Made by a program: the position numbers and the translations under genes. The notes beneath the pieces are model-generated. The model was given only the letters and a program-made list of their open reading frames with translations, did no database searches and was not told the DNA's origin. From NCBI GenBank assembly GCA_028752905.1, contig JAQNBH010000004.1, positions 39,364,336 through 39,428,335 on the forward strand: a stretch of 64,000 nucleotides of DNA, given 5' to 3'. This document shows positions 43,816-56,400 of the stretch, piece by piece; the first letter of the stretch is position 1, and every line of letters starts with the position of its first letter. This DNA is from Cladorhizidae sp. MBARI D1340-BT2. Its lineage: Eukaryota; Porifera; Demospongiae; Poecilosclerida; Cladorhizidae.

Positions 43816-44989
43816 TGTTAGCAGCAAGGACAGAGGTCTGTAAAAAAATTATTATGAGTAATTAGACGAGTCAATCAGCTTGTCAACTAGTATATATATC
43901 TCTTGAATTGTGAAATATATTGCAAGTTATTTGGCTAGATAAGAAATTCATGGTCATTTGTCAATTCATATACAATGGATTTTCCTATATTATACCACAA
44001 CACACGAAATGTGAGTAATCTGTCTGTCATGTGTGATCGCATGCCATATATATACCAGCAAAAGCTATATGAGAATAATTCACACTTAGTATTAGAGAGA
44101 GAAGAGAAAAACAATTTAAGTGAAATTAGAATATGTAACAAGCAGATGAAATCGAAATGAATGAGGATCTTGGTCAGCAACTTATTTGGGGCTAAGTTCC
44201 ACAGAGCTTGCAAGGGCAACAAAAGGTAAGGATAGTAATAAATATATATATATAGTAGTATTAATATGGAGAGAGAACTGATGTACAGACTCTGGTCATG
44301 TTTACCTCTGAACATCAAACAGGAGCATACAATTGCCACTTTCCCGCCATCATCAAAATAAACCATGCTTCAAGAGCTTGTGCAGGATTCTAAAATCCAG
44401 TCAGAGTCTTATGGAGTGAGTGACCAAGGGCCCCAATTTCCATGGTCAAAGAATTCCTGCATCTATGCAATCATTTATACAATAATTGATAATTGTGTTT
44501 CTTCTTCTTTCTCCTAACATAGCTATATTATACTGACTTCTGTGGGAATTTTGTACTCATAATCAACTGCAAATTTCATGCCTTATTCTGATTATTATGG
44601 AAGATGTAGCTAGGTGTTGTGAAAGATTGTGTACTTCTTGTTATATGGGAGTTTGTTGGTGTTTGAAGGATGATTATTGGATAAGCATTGAAGGGTCTGA
44701 GGAGTGGGTGGTAGAATGGGGAAATGAAAGTGGGAGAGTAGGTCTAACATTGGGTAGATCAGTAGCAGGGGTAAAAGAAGGGGTGTTGGGTAGGGTAGAC
44801 TGAATTGTAATTGTAATGTGAAATGTGCTCAAGTGGTGGGAAGAAGCAGAAAAGACCCAGGTCCCATGTCCTTATGTCTTTGGCACCTGCCCTGCCATCC
44901 CAAAACAAACACTTTATCATTTATTATTTCGTTAATAAGTTAATTAATGTTTTTTTCTTCAGTAGCCATTCATTTATTGTAATGTCCCA

Positions 44990-45550
44990 TATCATGGTCA
45001 AGAGAAAAATTATACCATTTTCCACATCTGAAAAAAAAGACAATTAGAGCATCAGTTTTGAATTTTCAGAATTTTCAGCTTTGTTTGTTAACGAGTTATT
45101 ATTTTGGCTAAATTGTAATTTTTTTGGTTGTTATTTTATTGTTAGTTAATATATATTTTCTGTTTTTCTTTTTCACTTTATAAAATTTATTTGCCTCGTA
45201 AAAGTTTTTAATTATTATTATGGATATAATAAAAAGCACATTTTTTCTATAAACCACAGATACTGCGTAGCTTATAACCATCATCAGGTGGTAGAGTCAT
45301 CTTCTGGGGAGTAATTTGGCTATATCAAAAGACAAAGAAAAATTATACAATTTTCCAAATCTGAAAAAAGAAGGCATCAGTTTTGAATTTTCAAATTTAC
45401 ATCTTTGTTTGTTAATGAGTTATTATTTTGGTATTTTTCTATGCCCATTACTTTATAAAAATTGATGTCTGAAAATTTTATTATTATTATTAGGGAGCAC
45501 ATTTTTAAAAACTATAACGGGTAGAATCATCTTCTGCGGAGTATAATTTG
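44990..45550. repeat. Direct duplication, about 330-bp spacing
   Basis: Similar blocks occur at 44999-45110 and 45328-45430 (GCATCAGTTTTGAATTTTCA; TTTGTTTGTTAA-GAGTTATT) and again at about 45297 and 45526 (ATCATCTTCTG-GGAGTA). This is an old two-copy duplication in the sequence upstream of OvoA. Confidence 0.65.
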
Positions 45551-45819
45551 GCCAGTGCGAGTAATATGGTATGTTGCGGTATATAATTGGGTGGGTGCGG
45601 CCCTCTCACCTATCCCCGGATGGGGTTGAACTAGTATCGCGAAGAGGAGAACTTGGTTGATTTTGAACTGTGGGGATAGAAACGGCAGTAGGGCTGAAGC
45701 CTTCTCATTTCGCTGAGTAAGGGAATTGGTTATACTGTGGCAGTGCTGCCTGACTGCTGCGTTGTAGGCTGTTTTGTTGCTGCGGGTGCAATTGAGCGTG
45801 GGATACTTACTCTAATACT

Positions 45820-45902
45820 ATGTCTGACAAGCTTCACGTTGGTTCTATCAACCATGTCAGAAATTCTTGGACACCCCCTAACCTAAGCAACTTTACAAGG
45901 AG
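45820..45902 (+). CDS. OvoA: OvoA (5-histidylcysteine sulfoxide synthase), exon 1
   Basis: The ATG at 45820 opens MSDKLHVGSINHVRNSWTPP then NLSNFTRR. The donor GTAGGT begins at 45903. It ends in phase 2, and AG plus G from exon 2 gives Arg. The T-P-x-L ... R-E start resembles OvoA N-termini. Family knowledge: OvoA is an iron enzyme that joins Cys and His in ovothiol synthesis. It has an N-terminal DinB-like domain, a formylglycine-enzyme-like domain and a methyltransferase domain. Only the DinB-like part is in this window. Confidence 0.72.
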
Positions 45903-45911
45903 GTAGGTATC

Positions 45912-46040
45912 TATATCTTTGTTCCCAAATTTGGACGTTATTATTTATTATTCTGTCACAGGGAGTTGAAAGAATATATCTTTGTTCCCAAATTTGGACG
46001 TTATTATTTATTATTCTGTCACAGGGAGTTGAAAGAATAC
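45912..46040 (+). repeat. 63-bp tandem duplication of an intron-exon junction
   Basis: The block TTTGTTCCCAAATTTGGACG ... TTCTGTCACAGGGAGTTGAA AGAATA occurs twice, offset by exactly 63 bp (GTTCCC at 45921 and 45984). Each copy carries a CACAG acceptor followed by GGAGTTGAAAGAATA. Exon 1 could therefore splice to 45962 or to 46025. The first choice adds 21 residues without shifting the frame. Confidence 0.9.
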
Positions 46041-46089
46041 TTCCTGGATGCCTATGCCTTGAATGAACTTTTGTTTTCTGCTATCAAAG
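46025..46089 (+). CDS. OvoA: OvoA exon 2
   Basis: After CACAG (46024) it reads ELKEYFLDAYALNELLFSAI, matching the first helices of the OvoA DinB-like domain. Ends in phase 1 at 46089. The next 72 nt (GTTGTC ... CCAG) look like a short intron, because dropping them joins AAAG to ATGAG and yields the expected IKDEEYFYKSPD. The donor is weak and the 72 nt are open and a multiple of three, so retention would simply insert 24 residues. An alternative start at 45962 exists in the duplicated copy. Confidence 0.8.
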
Positions 46090-46161
46090 GTTGTCTAAAA
46101 TTTGCGATGTACAAAAATTTGCGATGTACAATATTAGATCAATTTATGTATTATTATCCAG

Positions 46162-46274
46162 ATGAGGAGTATTTCTACAAGTCTCCAGATCGCCTGCGGC
46201 TACCCCTTATTTTCTATTTAGTCCACACGGCAGCATTCTACATCAACAAGTTGATGCTTGCTGGACTATTACAG
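46162..46274 (+). CDS. OvoA: OvoA exon 3
   Basis: Reads EEYFYKSPDRLRLPLIFYLV then HTAAFYINKLMLAGLLQ. The R-L-P-L-I-F-Y-x-x-H-T-A-x-F-Y-I-N-K-L segment is a hallmark of the OvoA/EgtB DinB-like domain and includes the conserved metal-ligand-type His. The donor GTACAG begins at 46275, phase 0. Confidence 0.9.
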
Positions 46275-46482
46275 GTACAGTGCAACTCACAATCCAAACT
46301 GGGCTAACCCAGTAACCCTTGCAAATCCAATGGCCCATATCCAATTACTACCAAATAGGTTTGTGTATCCAGTACACAATCCAAACAGCTGTGGTGTATA
46401 TCTACGGTTTGTGGTATGTACAAGTAAATTATAGACTTAAATTTACAATACAGTGTACACTATTTTAAGAAGCCTGCATTAG

Positions 46483-49400
46483 CAGGGTTTCATCCAGAAG
46501 TTCTTGCAGAGAGGGCATAAGTGTGTTAAAATATATAGGGGGGAGGGAGGGGCAACATGTAGTGTAAGCCTGAAGTGTGGCCGTCCCCCCCCCCCCCCCC
46601 CCCCAGAAAAGAAAAAAAACCTGATTCTCTGAGATGCATTCTGGTGCATTCTCAGCCCAATAGAGCTACATGGGCAGTCGAGTCGAGTCGAGGGCCCCCC
46701 CCCCCCCCCCCCCCCCCCGGAGACTGTTGTGATTGGGAAATCCTATTACCATCCCCCCTACATCCTTATCCTTAAAAGTATCACTGCAACCGGACTGAAG
46801 GAGCATCCAGTTTCCTCTACTACCATCCGAATTCAATGTTTTAGTCATTATAAGTGCTGCATAGTTAAGGTGGTAATGATGGGGATAGATTCCTCTTCAC
46901 CAAAATCCCATAATCAGCGTGATTTTGCAGCTAAGTAATATCTCAGAAAGTCTATTTTCAGAGTCCGTGATGTATTGTGCTTACTCAGTCCAATGAGGAT
47001 TATACATTTTCCTATTGATCTGACACATTTAGACTAGTGATTTTATTGGTCATTGAAAGCGGATGGTCTGACAAGTGGCAGTTGCCATAGCGACCATACC
47101 CAACAGTGGCTGGACTATATAGAGGAGTTCACTGTGTATAATAATATTCCCAATGGCAAAGTAGAACTGGCTTCCACATTGCTAATTAGCATTCTCTACC
47201 ATTCACTAATACCACAAGGATAGGTTAGCTGTTATCAGGTGGTTTTGACCACACATGTACTTTTTGTTGTAGTCAAGTACTTGGGTGGTCCCCCATCATG
47301 ACTAAGTAAAATGACATCATCAAGTTAAAGCTCTAAAAATAGGCTTATTTAAAGACCCAGGTGGAGGCAGCCTAAGCTATAATCTCTGGATATCACAAGT
47401 GAAATGGATATTCCCTCCTCAAGCTCTCCAAAGTCAACTGACATCAAAAGCAGTAGTAGTGAAGATGAAATAAAGTCCTGCAAAGAGACATTGTTCAAGT
47501 TCAACTATGAGAAGCACCGGAGCAATACAAGCAAATGAAAGTACAACAAGAAATGGGAAGAGAGCTTCACTTGGCTAACATATAATGACAATTTGCAAGG
47601 AGCCTTCTATAAGGTTTGCAGAAAGAGGGGAATAACTCTTCAAAGAACAGGAGGAACTTGGATTTCTAGGCCTTTCAATAACTGGAAGAAGGCAATTGAA
47701 AAGATGAAATGTCACACCAGAGTGAGGTTCACATCCTGTCATGTGAAGCAGAGATGGCTGTAGCCAGAGCACTACAAGAGGGATCCATCATTCAACAACT
47801 CCAGAAAGCAACTCCAGAAAGTTGGAGAGCAAGAAAAGATGACAAATAGGATGGCCATTAAAGCCCTTATTCGTTGCACCCATTTTCTTGCTCGTCACCA
47901 CATTCCCCACATGACCAATTTTGATCAACTTGTTTTTTTAATAGTGAGTTATGGTGCAGAAGAATTGAGTAAGTTCCTTGAAAGAACTTGAAAGAAGGAA
48001 AAAATGCCAGCTACACGGCTGTTGTTGAATTCATAGAGACAGTTGGCTTGTGGGCTGAATAAAGTCTGCTGAAACGTCTCCATCAGGCATCCTGCTTCAG
48101 CTTAATGGCAGATGAGTGTACTGATGTGACAACAGTTGAAGAGCTATCAATTTTGTGCCGTTGGGTTGAGGATGGGGTACCTGTTGAGCACTTCCTAGAA
48201 ATAGTTCCCTTAAAGTCTGCTGATGCCAAGACCATCTACTCCACCCTTGTTGAGTCCTTGAAAGAGAAGAATATACAGATCAGCATGCTCGTAGGCATGG
48301 GATTTGATGGAGCAGCAACTTTCTCTGGGAAACACAATGGTGTTCAGAGCCTACTGAAGAAGAATTCTCCTCATACTGTGTTAGTGCACTGCCATTGCCA
48401 CTCTACTTCAACTTGCCTGTGTTCTAGCGGTCAATAACACCAATGGGATTAAGCATTGTATTTAACTCTGACCAATCTGTGGAAATTCTTCCACTATTCT
48501 CCCAAGCAAGCAGACTGTCTTAAAGAGGTGCAGCGGGTGCTTAATCTACCTGAATGAAGACTATCAAGCCTTCAGACACTCGTTGGCTGGCACACGAACG
48601 TTGTGTAAAGGCAATAAAGGGGAGCTACAGTGCCATTGTGAATGTCCTCAACAACATCTATGAGCAGACATACCAGCCTCAAGTATTGGGAATTAGCAAA
48701 GCTCTTTGTAAACCCTCAACAGTATCTGCCATATATCTTCTTGATTATGCTTTACTACAAGTTGCCAAGTTGAGCAGATCTCTCCAGGCAGAGAAAATAG
48801 ATTTGACAGCTATTGCCCCTCTTGTTGATGCCACACTCCATTCACTATGCCATATTGCTTGCGGCAAACTGGGTATGGAATTGCTCGATACAAAGGATGA
48901 TTTGGAAGCAGGCGCAACAACCGCGCTCCGGCGCAACAACCGCGCTCCGCAGCCACCGACATCAAAATAACCACAGAAAGCATCACATCCTTCCAAGATC
49001 GAGTGGCTAAACCCTTTATCACTATGTTGAAGAACAATATATCGAGTCGGTTTGTTTCACAAGATATTGTTCTCATCATTTAGCATCTTTGATCCAAAGA
49101 AAGTGCCAGCTTCAGGCTTGCTATCCTATGGGGAGGACTCAGTGGATATACTGATCGATCACTATGGTGCAGAGCTGCCTGCGGAGACTGTGCAGGGTGA
49201 TGAATATACCAAGGAAGCTCTGATATCCACTGAACTCAGAACAGAGTGGAAAACATTTGTTAGCTAACTATTCAAGCAGCCGAAAGGAACTTTGTACTCA
49301 GAGCTAACCAAACTCAGTACTGACGAAATGTTGATAACAATCTTCGCCAACATCAGCACTCTGGCAAACATCTGTCTTACTATTCCTGTTAGCACTGCTT

Positions 49401-49804
49401 GAGTTGAAAGGAGCTTCTCCCAAATGAAATTGATAAAAACTCGAACTAGAAACCGAATTGGACAAATTATTCTTTCTTACTTGATGAAGATACTTGATGA
49501 AGATTACAATCGAGATGCCAGAGAAACTCTCAGATGCGGAGTTAGATGCCATTATTACAGAAAACCCAGCAGCACCATTATTACAGAAAACCCAGAAGAA
49601 TTGTATGTTTGTAAATGGTAGTAACTTTGACTAACTTACTTTGATCAATGAAGAATTGCTGTATGAATGTATATTGTAAACTATTAACTTTTGACTCAAT
49701 GACTAACGTAACTTTGATCAATATTTTTTCCTTTCGATTCCAAATTCCAAGTGGGGGCACATAGGAGGAAGGGGCAAATGCCACCCCCCCTAAATGAAAC
49801 ACTG
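46483..49804 (+). mobile_element. hAT-type element in OvoA intron 3, 5-bp target duplication
   Basis: The left end is CAGGGTTTCAT and the right end ATGAAACACTG. ATTAG is duplicated at 46478-46482 and 49805-49809. The interior holds two pure C tracts (about 46579-46604 and 46694-46718) and a frameshifted hAT transposase. The termini match the MITE at 12214-12409. Both have 5-bp rather than the usual 8-bp duplications. Confidence 0.88.
47404..49623 (+). pseudogene. hAT transposase (TTF/ZMYM-type), frameshifted
   Basis: Begins at ATG 47404 (MDIPSSSSPKST). A TTF-like finger region follows (KKWEESFTWLTYNDN, GAFYKVCRKRG). Then ADECTDVTTVEELSILCRWV (48105-), VGMGFDGAATFSGKHNGVQS, TVLVHCHCHS, KPSDTRWLAHERCVKAIKGS (48554-), AIYLLDYALLQVAKLSRSLQ, FDPKKVPASGLLSYGEDSVD and near the end ERSFSQMKLIKTRTRNRIGQ, the hAT C-terminal domain. 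The RNase H-like core with the D-E-C/D and D-T-R-W motifs is recognisable. There are several stops and frameshifts, including a short local duplication near 48913-48950. Confidence 0.88.
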
Positions 49805-51044
49805 ATTAGTATACAGTCCTATACACAAAGAACAACTCACCACCATTACTCAGAAGAGGCTATAGTTTATTGTAATACACTGTAGTTAATATACACATGC
49901 AGTGATGTATAAATTATTACAACTACATATAATCCAATCCTAACACCCTTAGTTACAGGTGGCGTATTCGGATTAGTGAGGTTGCACTGTTCTACATATA
50001 AATACAAAGAGAAAGAACTGGTAGGTGTGGCTTAAAAGAAACAAACAATCTTGCAAGAAGGCTAGGGTAGTTTTAAACAAAAAAGAGACAAAAAACACTC
50101 CAACTACATTTGGAAACAAGATTACCAACAAATATTTAAATCTCTAATCAACTAATTTTTTCTCCTTTAATCTCTAAAACAATAACAAAAACAAGAGAGT
50201 CAGGAGGCAGAGATGAAGAGATGAACCCCAGATACCCAAAACGGCAGCAGCATTCCCCCTCTGTATCACCACATTAAAAACAATTTTTTTAATGGGTTTA
50301 AAGACTGTATATTACTGATGTATGATATAATTTTTAATGGTTGATGTTCATGCAAGTGTTCGCGATCTTCATGAGTATACTCCTTTTTCTTTCCAATATA
50401 ATTCTTGTTTGTTTGGTTCCGTACTTTACAATTGAGCAGTGGAAGATTAAAAATTCTACAAAGTCAAACTCAGAGCAACTGGTACTCCAGAACATAAAAC
50501 ACATTGTCTGTTCTTGTCGTGCATACAGATATGAGCACACTGGGTTGCTATTGTTCACTGTACTCAGCTAATCCCTCTTTCAAGTTGGTAACTATTGTCA
50601 AATGAATTTAATGTCAGCTGAAAATATTCGAGATCTACGAAGATCAATGTCAACCAAAAAAATCGCACTTTATATTTTTTGGCGCTCTTCGAGTTCATTC
50701 CCCAAGTGAAGGATTCAACTTCCGGGTGTCTTTTTGGAAGTCATAGCGACTAAAACCACAATTTAGGCATCTATCAACCTGCCAATGGGTTGTTATTGGT
50801 TGAGATGTGATTTGTTGTTGTTTTGTTATTTATTTTTATTGGGGTGGGGCTGAGGTTGGGTAGGTGGGGGTGGGACTGGAGGTGCAATCTGTCATTTTAA
50901 ACAGAGGGTCAAACCATATAGGGAGTGTCTGTACTCTCCGACAATACACACACACAAGATATACCCATACCCATCACGTAATGTACATACTCTCCCTTCC
51001 ACCCTATTGATAATGCTCATGGACACTGTAACTTTTCTTCGCAG

Positions 51045-51113
51045 AAACGATTGAATGGACACTTTGAGACACTGTTCGAAACTGGCGTGGATGAAATGTC
51101 ATGGGATGATACA
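51045..51113 (+). CDS. OvoA: OvoA exon 4
   Basis: Between TTCGCAG (51044) and GTAAGC (51114), 69 nt in phase 0. Reads KRLNGHFETLFETGVDEMSW then DDT. F-E-x-x-F-x-x-G-V-D-E-M-S-W-D-D is one of the most conserved stretches of the OvoA N-terminal domain. The 4.77-kb intron before it holds the hAT element at 46483-49804. Confidence 0.92.
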
Positions 51114-52300
51114 GTAAGCCATGTCACATGCAGTGCACTGCACTGCAAACTAACTATATATCTGCTACCTCTCATCTAATATAATGCGGCTTTGAACAAT
51201 GTGAACACATTTTTACATCGATTAAAATCATCGTTTTGTTTTGCTTACAGTTAGTTGGTCCAGCCATTTAGCAATTACCAAATTGTCCCGAGTATTGTTA
51301 AAAGGACACAGGCACAGTTTTGCATGACATGAATAGTTATGTTAGCTCATTTGCATTTTTTTAAATTCTTTGCAAAGGTGTGTCACAGCACGGTGACGTT
51401 TTGACTTTGATGCACAAGGGGGGGCGGCGGGTGGGATTCAAATATGCACTGCCTAGAAATCACTTTGTTGGGTACTTAGCATGGCAGGTTTTGGATGATA
51501 AGGTTTGCAAGCTATGTTGGAGATCTGGAGAGAAACCTAGGTAACATTGAAGAAGAGAAGCTAGTACCAGGAGAAGATGAGTATATGACAATAAGGATGA
51601 ACATTGACTCCCACAAGCAATGCTAATCTCTACGGTGCAGAGCCACTTCTCTGCCGATGGCCAACTTGCTAAGCCTAGGCTGAAAAAGATGATTTGCAAG
51701 TTCTTGAGTAAATTGGTGGTAACGATACAAAGCTGTGGTGATTTATGTCTGTGCTTTTAAAGTCACCATGGGATGCCTAGACAGTCGACCTCTTCTGCTA
51801 TGGTACGGAGGAGCTTGGTAACTCCCCCAAGCTGTGCTGTTAGTTCCACTACCTGTCAAAGTGACTATATACACTTGGGGCATGTGCAGGCAAGTGGGGT
51901 TGGGTAGTAGAAACACACTCACATACCTCTTTCAACTTAATTTTATTCAAAGATTGGCAATAAAAGTGAAAGAGATTGAAAGTGAAAACTTGTGTCTTTT
52001 TGTTTTTGCAGCTCAGGGCAAATTTGGGGTGTAAGTTTATACAACTGTTAACAGGCTTTAACACATGGATGATGCATTCACATATGCATAAAGGCAATAT
52101 GCTGATGTCAATCGATTCCATTAATCCATTTCCATTGCATGCATTGCGCAATCCATTCTGCTCCGCTGCATGGTTCACAATATTTGCGTTGAGTCCACTG
52201 CATTCGAACTTTGAATTATTAGTACAATGGATGGCAGAACAGTTAGCAAGAGTTGGATATGATTTTGTTATTGGCTAGCAGGAGGAAGCACAGAAAGAGA
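51114..52300 (+). other. OvoA intron 4, left part
   Basis: No exon or transposon recognised. Short open frames here (51460-51699 -, 51849-52178 -, 51976-52278 +) show no motifs. Confidence 0.5.
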
Positions 52301-52309
52301 AATTACTAG

Positions 52310-52715
52310 CTGAAATAGTAACAGTTAGCTAGTTACCTAGACAGCCACTTCCTCCAAAGTATTTATATATCTGGTAATTGCTAGCTAGTTACCTGGACAG
52401 ACACTTCCTGCCAGGTATTTATATAGTAATAGCTAGCTGGTTACCTGGACAGCCACTTCCTCCAAAGTATTTATATATCTGGTAATTGCTAGCTAGTTAC
52501 CTGGACAGACACTTCCTGCCAGGTATTTATATAGTAAATAGCTAGCTGGTTACCTGGACAGACACTTCATCCAAGGTATTTATATATCTGGTAATAGCTA
52601 GTTAGTTTACCTGGACAACCACTACCTGCCAGGTATTTAAACAGCTGGTAATACGCTAGCTAGTTACCTGGACAACCACTTCCTGGCAGGTATTTATATA
52701 GCTGTAAATACGAGA
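52310..52715. repeat. Minisatellite, about 56-bp unit with subtypes
   Basis: About seven units built on CTAGCTAGTTACCTGGACAG followed by CCACTTCCT and a GGTATTTATATA stretch. Two unit types (CCTCCAAAG and CCTGCCAGG variants) alternate, which suggests a two-unit higher-order period. Confidence 0.92.
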
Positions 52716-52789
52716 CGAAAATCTCTGGACACAAGAATTTTTCAGAGCATGGATTGTTGGTTTTTTAACAACCATAAGTCCAGCAACAT

Positions 52790-55330
52790 TACCGACAATG
52801 CAATGAGAGGCCAACACCAATCGGCCATAACGCACTTGCGTAAAGATCAAACCAAGAATAGCACTGAACCAGACACTAGCTACAGTCCAATAGCTCGCTG
52901 TCTTTTGCGGCTGTCACCGATGGATTCTGCTGTTAGGGAGTAACTCAATTTTAAAAAATGACACCTGCTTTGTGCTAGCAAAAAATCTACCCTTTACTTA
53001 GTACTCAGCTATCCATGAGTGGGAAGGGATATGGAGTGGACCATGCACAGATGTACAAAAACACACTCTATGCCCACAATTTTGTACACTCCATTGCTGA
53101 AAGTCAAAGGCAAGAGTTTCATCGCAGCCTTTCACTCTGTCACTCTGACAGAATTTTCATGGATGGCTCTGTGGACAAAGGTTAGAGTTGAGAATGAGCT
53201 GATGGTCATAGTAGGTGATGCTGCATCACACGAGGTGAAAACATGTGCCAGGTGTTTTCTTTTCTAGCCAGAAAAAGCTAATGCAGATGGACTGCCTGCC
53301 TGTCTCAGAGAAGTGTATGGGAATTGAAGACACCTTCAACCGAGAGAACGTTCCTGGTTTTCGAGGGCAGCCTGCTCTTATTGGCTGTGGTACTGATGGT
53401 GATCATTTAATGTGTCTGATCAGAATGGCATGTGAGGGAATCTCCAGGCTGCTTGGCCTTGGCCGAGGTCACTTTACTTTAGTTATTCAGGGACCAGGCT
53501 GCTTTGCCTGCACTATTCTGGACCCAGGCTGCTGCCTTGACTATTCTGGGGCCAGGCTGCTTTTCCTTGGCTATTCTGGGCCCAGGCTGCTTTTCCTTGA
53601 TTATTCTGAGCCCATCCTGCATATCGTTAACTATTCTAGGCCCAGGCTGCGTATCCTGGGCTCAGGCTGCTTTGCCTTGGTTATTCTGATCCCAGGCTGC
53701 GTATCCTTGACTATTCTGGGCCCAGGCTGTGTATCCTTGACTATTCTGGACTCAGGCAGCTTTGCCTTGGTTATTCTGGACCCAGGCTGCTTTGCCTTGG
53801 CTATTCTGGGCCCAGGCTACTGCGCCATGGCTATTCTGGGCCCAGGAAGCTGTGCCATGGCTGTTCTGGGCCGACGCTGCTTTGACTTGACTATTCTGGG
53901 CCAAGGCTGTTGTGCCTTGACTATTCTGGACCCAGGCTGCTTTGACTTGACTATTCTGGGCCAAGGCTGCTGTGCCTTGACTATTCTGGGCCCAGGCTGT
54001 TGTGCATTGACTATTCTGGGCCCAGGCTGCTTTGACTTGACTATTCTGGGCCAAGGCTGCTGTGCCATGGCTGTTCTGGGCCCAGTGTGTCACTCATTGG
54101 CTTCAACTAACATGCAAGGATACTTTACCAGTCAGCTCTTCCGTGACATATGATATACAGTATGCTCTTGAGGCTAGACTATCTTGATGAAAAGTCGCCT
54201 AAAAATTGTCGTGCACTTTCAGACCTCATTGATGACCTCAAAGAGGTGTTTGAATCCCCATAGTTGTAACTTACCTGTACATGCTCGTGGCAGCCACTGG
54301 ATTTGATACAAGCAGAAAGCTTTACTGAGAGTTGTGGACCGATATGGTGCTTACCTTGACGACATGGTTAAGGACAGATCAATAAAGAGCGCAGATAGGC
54401 ACCATCTGAAGGGATATCTGTTCGAGTGGAGTGAAACAAAAGTGCTCCTTGGTTCTGCTCCGTATGTTGACATACTTCAGCCAGCCTCCCTTCATAGCCT
54501 CACCATACAAGACAATAATAATGACATTGTTCAAGCATATCCTGAAGTCACATATCTTATTGAAGAAGCTATCTTCACAGGATCCACTCGAGTGGCCAGT
54601 GACAAGGATAGTCTTAAGCAGATTGAAAGGTGAACATGGGGGGAAAGTGTATCAAGGAGCTGCACTGCATCATTTCCATGATATTACCATAAAATGCTGT
54701 AAAGATCAAGCTCTTGACTTCAACTGTCTCAACCAAAAAGATGCAAGCCCGACTGGAGTGGTCTGATATAGAGTTGCTCAAGATCAATCGTCCTAGTCCT
54801 TGATATACAGAGCTGGCAAGACTAAGAGGGATCCTCAAATGATGACCCTTTGGCTGAAATCAAGTCAGCTCTCCTCACAGAAGTCTTTCAAGCTCCTTTT
54901 GAAGCCAAAGGAGTTGGTTGACTATTCTGGATGAGATTGAGGACATTGCTGATTACTCAAGGAATTACCTAAGGATTAGGAGTGATTCTACAAGAAAGTT
55001 TGGTACCAGTAGCACACCTCACTAGATGCTATAAAAGTGGCCAACTGTCTTGTTGATCTGTGAACTGCTCTTTACCTTTTGCAAGAGTAAATGTTGAGCT
55101 GATTCTTTTCCTCTTTGAAGACGATCAAGAATGACAGAAGAACAAATCCTCAGTTCTTCAACTCTCAATGACTTGCCAGAGATCGACACCAAAGGTCCCC
55201 CTCCCTGAGCAACTTCTCCTCAGATTCAGCAGTAGTAAGCCTGTGGTGGAGTGATTCATCGGGACGTAGAGTAATCCAGAAACCTTGAAAAGAGTATCGA
55301 AGGTATAAGCAAAGTTCCACAGCAAGTAAT
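52790..55330 (+). pseudogene. ZNF862-like hAT transposase relic with internal array
   Basis: Pieces in order: SPIARCLLRLSPMDSAVRE (52890-), RVENELMVIVGD, EVKTCARCFL, MDCLPVSEKCMGIEDTFNRE, GQPALIGCGTDG, then the array at 53455-54090, then CVTHWLQLTCKDTL, VDRYGAYLDDMVKDRSIKSA (54334-), HHLKGYLFEWSETKVLLGSA, KVYQGAALHHFHD, FYKKVWYQ, SLKTIKNDRRTNPQFFNS and VVSLWWSDSSGRRVIQKP. This is the order of ZNF862-like hAT proteins, ending with the C-terminal dimerisation region. Frames change many times, so it is inactive. It lies in OvoA intron 4. Confidence 0.82.
53455..54090 (+). repeat. 30-bp tandem array grown from hAT transposase codons
   Basis: About 20 units like CTATTCTGGGCCCAGGCTGC plus TTTGCCTTGG. 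In the transposase frame each unit reads about LPWLFWAQAA. Intact relatives have a single LPWLFWAWC segment at this place. The sequence before (VSDQNGM ... LQAA) and after (CVTHWLQL) is the normal transposase flank in the same frame, so the array expanded inside the gene. Confidence 0.92.
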
Positions 55331-55979
55331 TCAGGAGGACTGTGAGAGAACTTGTTCAAGATTGAGAGCAGGGACAGTTGGTTTTGCCGGGATGGAAATC
55401 CTCCACACTTACTTGAATGAATCTAACTACTAGTGCATACACATATGTATGTTAGTATGCACATATGCACATGTTTCGTGGTGAATTTTACAATTTGGAG
55501 AGGAAAAGCACAAGCATGGAAGCTAGCTATACAGGTTATTCGACAGCATCTATATAGTTTGTCTTACTGTGTTTTTAGATGTTCCTGTAGCTCTTTTGCA
55601 GAGAAAAATGTTTTTATCAGAGTGCCTATAATGTACATTGTGCGACGTGTGTCTTCATGTTTTCCCTGCTATAGCTAGAGCAAGCAAGGCAGGGGATGGA
55701 CTGGGGAATCGAATGGATGGATTAGAGATCACTTGCATCATCCCCATTTTGATTCATATTTACATATAAATTGTACAAATACAGGAGAACTGTACAAGCA
55801 TGTTGTCACAGAATCTAAAATAGAATGGATAAGGAGTGAAAACTAAACGTGCTAGCTCCAAGAACTGCCCAGGTCTGCAGTCTTCAAATACAAACCACTG
55901 CCACCAAGTTGTTAAGCGATCAGGATCTATCCACATCTCTGCTAGGAGAAGCATTCTTGCAAATAGAAGAAAATGTACC

Positions 55980-56400
55980 GCTACTCCCCTACTGAAGCCA
56001 AGCCACCGCTACTCTCATACTGAAGCCAAGGCCAACGCTACTCCCATATACTAAAGCCAAGGCCATCGCTACTCCCTACTGAAGCCAAGGTGTAGAGGTC
56101 CCCCTCCACATAGAGTACCAGCAGAGCCATCCCATGCGGGATGCAAGGTTCACCAACATAAAGCGTTAATATCTAATGTATTCGAATCCATCTGCCTATT
56201 AATTATCTATTTATATTGACTTACCTGAACCTACCACTGATGGCAGCAGCACCAAAAGGGGTCATTAAATCCAATCTCGACCCCCACACAAGGCCATTGC
56301 TACTCCAATACTGAAGCTAAGGCCATTGCTACTCCCGTACTAAAGCCAAGGTCATCAATACTCCCGTACTGAAGCCAACGTCACTGCGCTTCCCAACTCT
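55980..56400. repeat. Degenerate minisatellite, about 27-30-bp unit
   Basis: Units like CTACTCCCGTACTGAAGCCA with AGGCCATCG recur at 55980-56110 and 56280-56390, separated by about 170 bp of unrelated sequence. Confidence 0.8.

Noticed and set aside
53245..54153. 302-aa open frame on the + strand
   Set aside because: Most of it is the 30-bp array read in a frame other than the transposase frame. Only short flanking parts are real hAT sequence.
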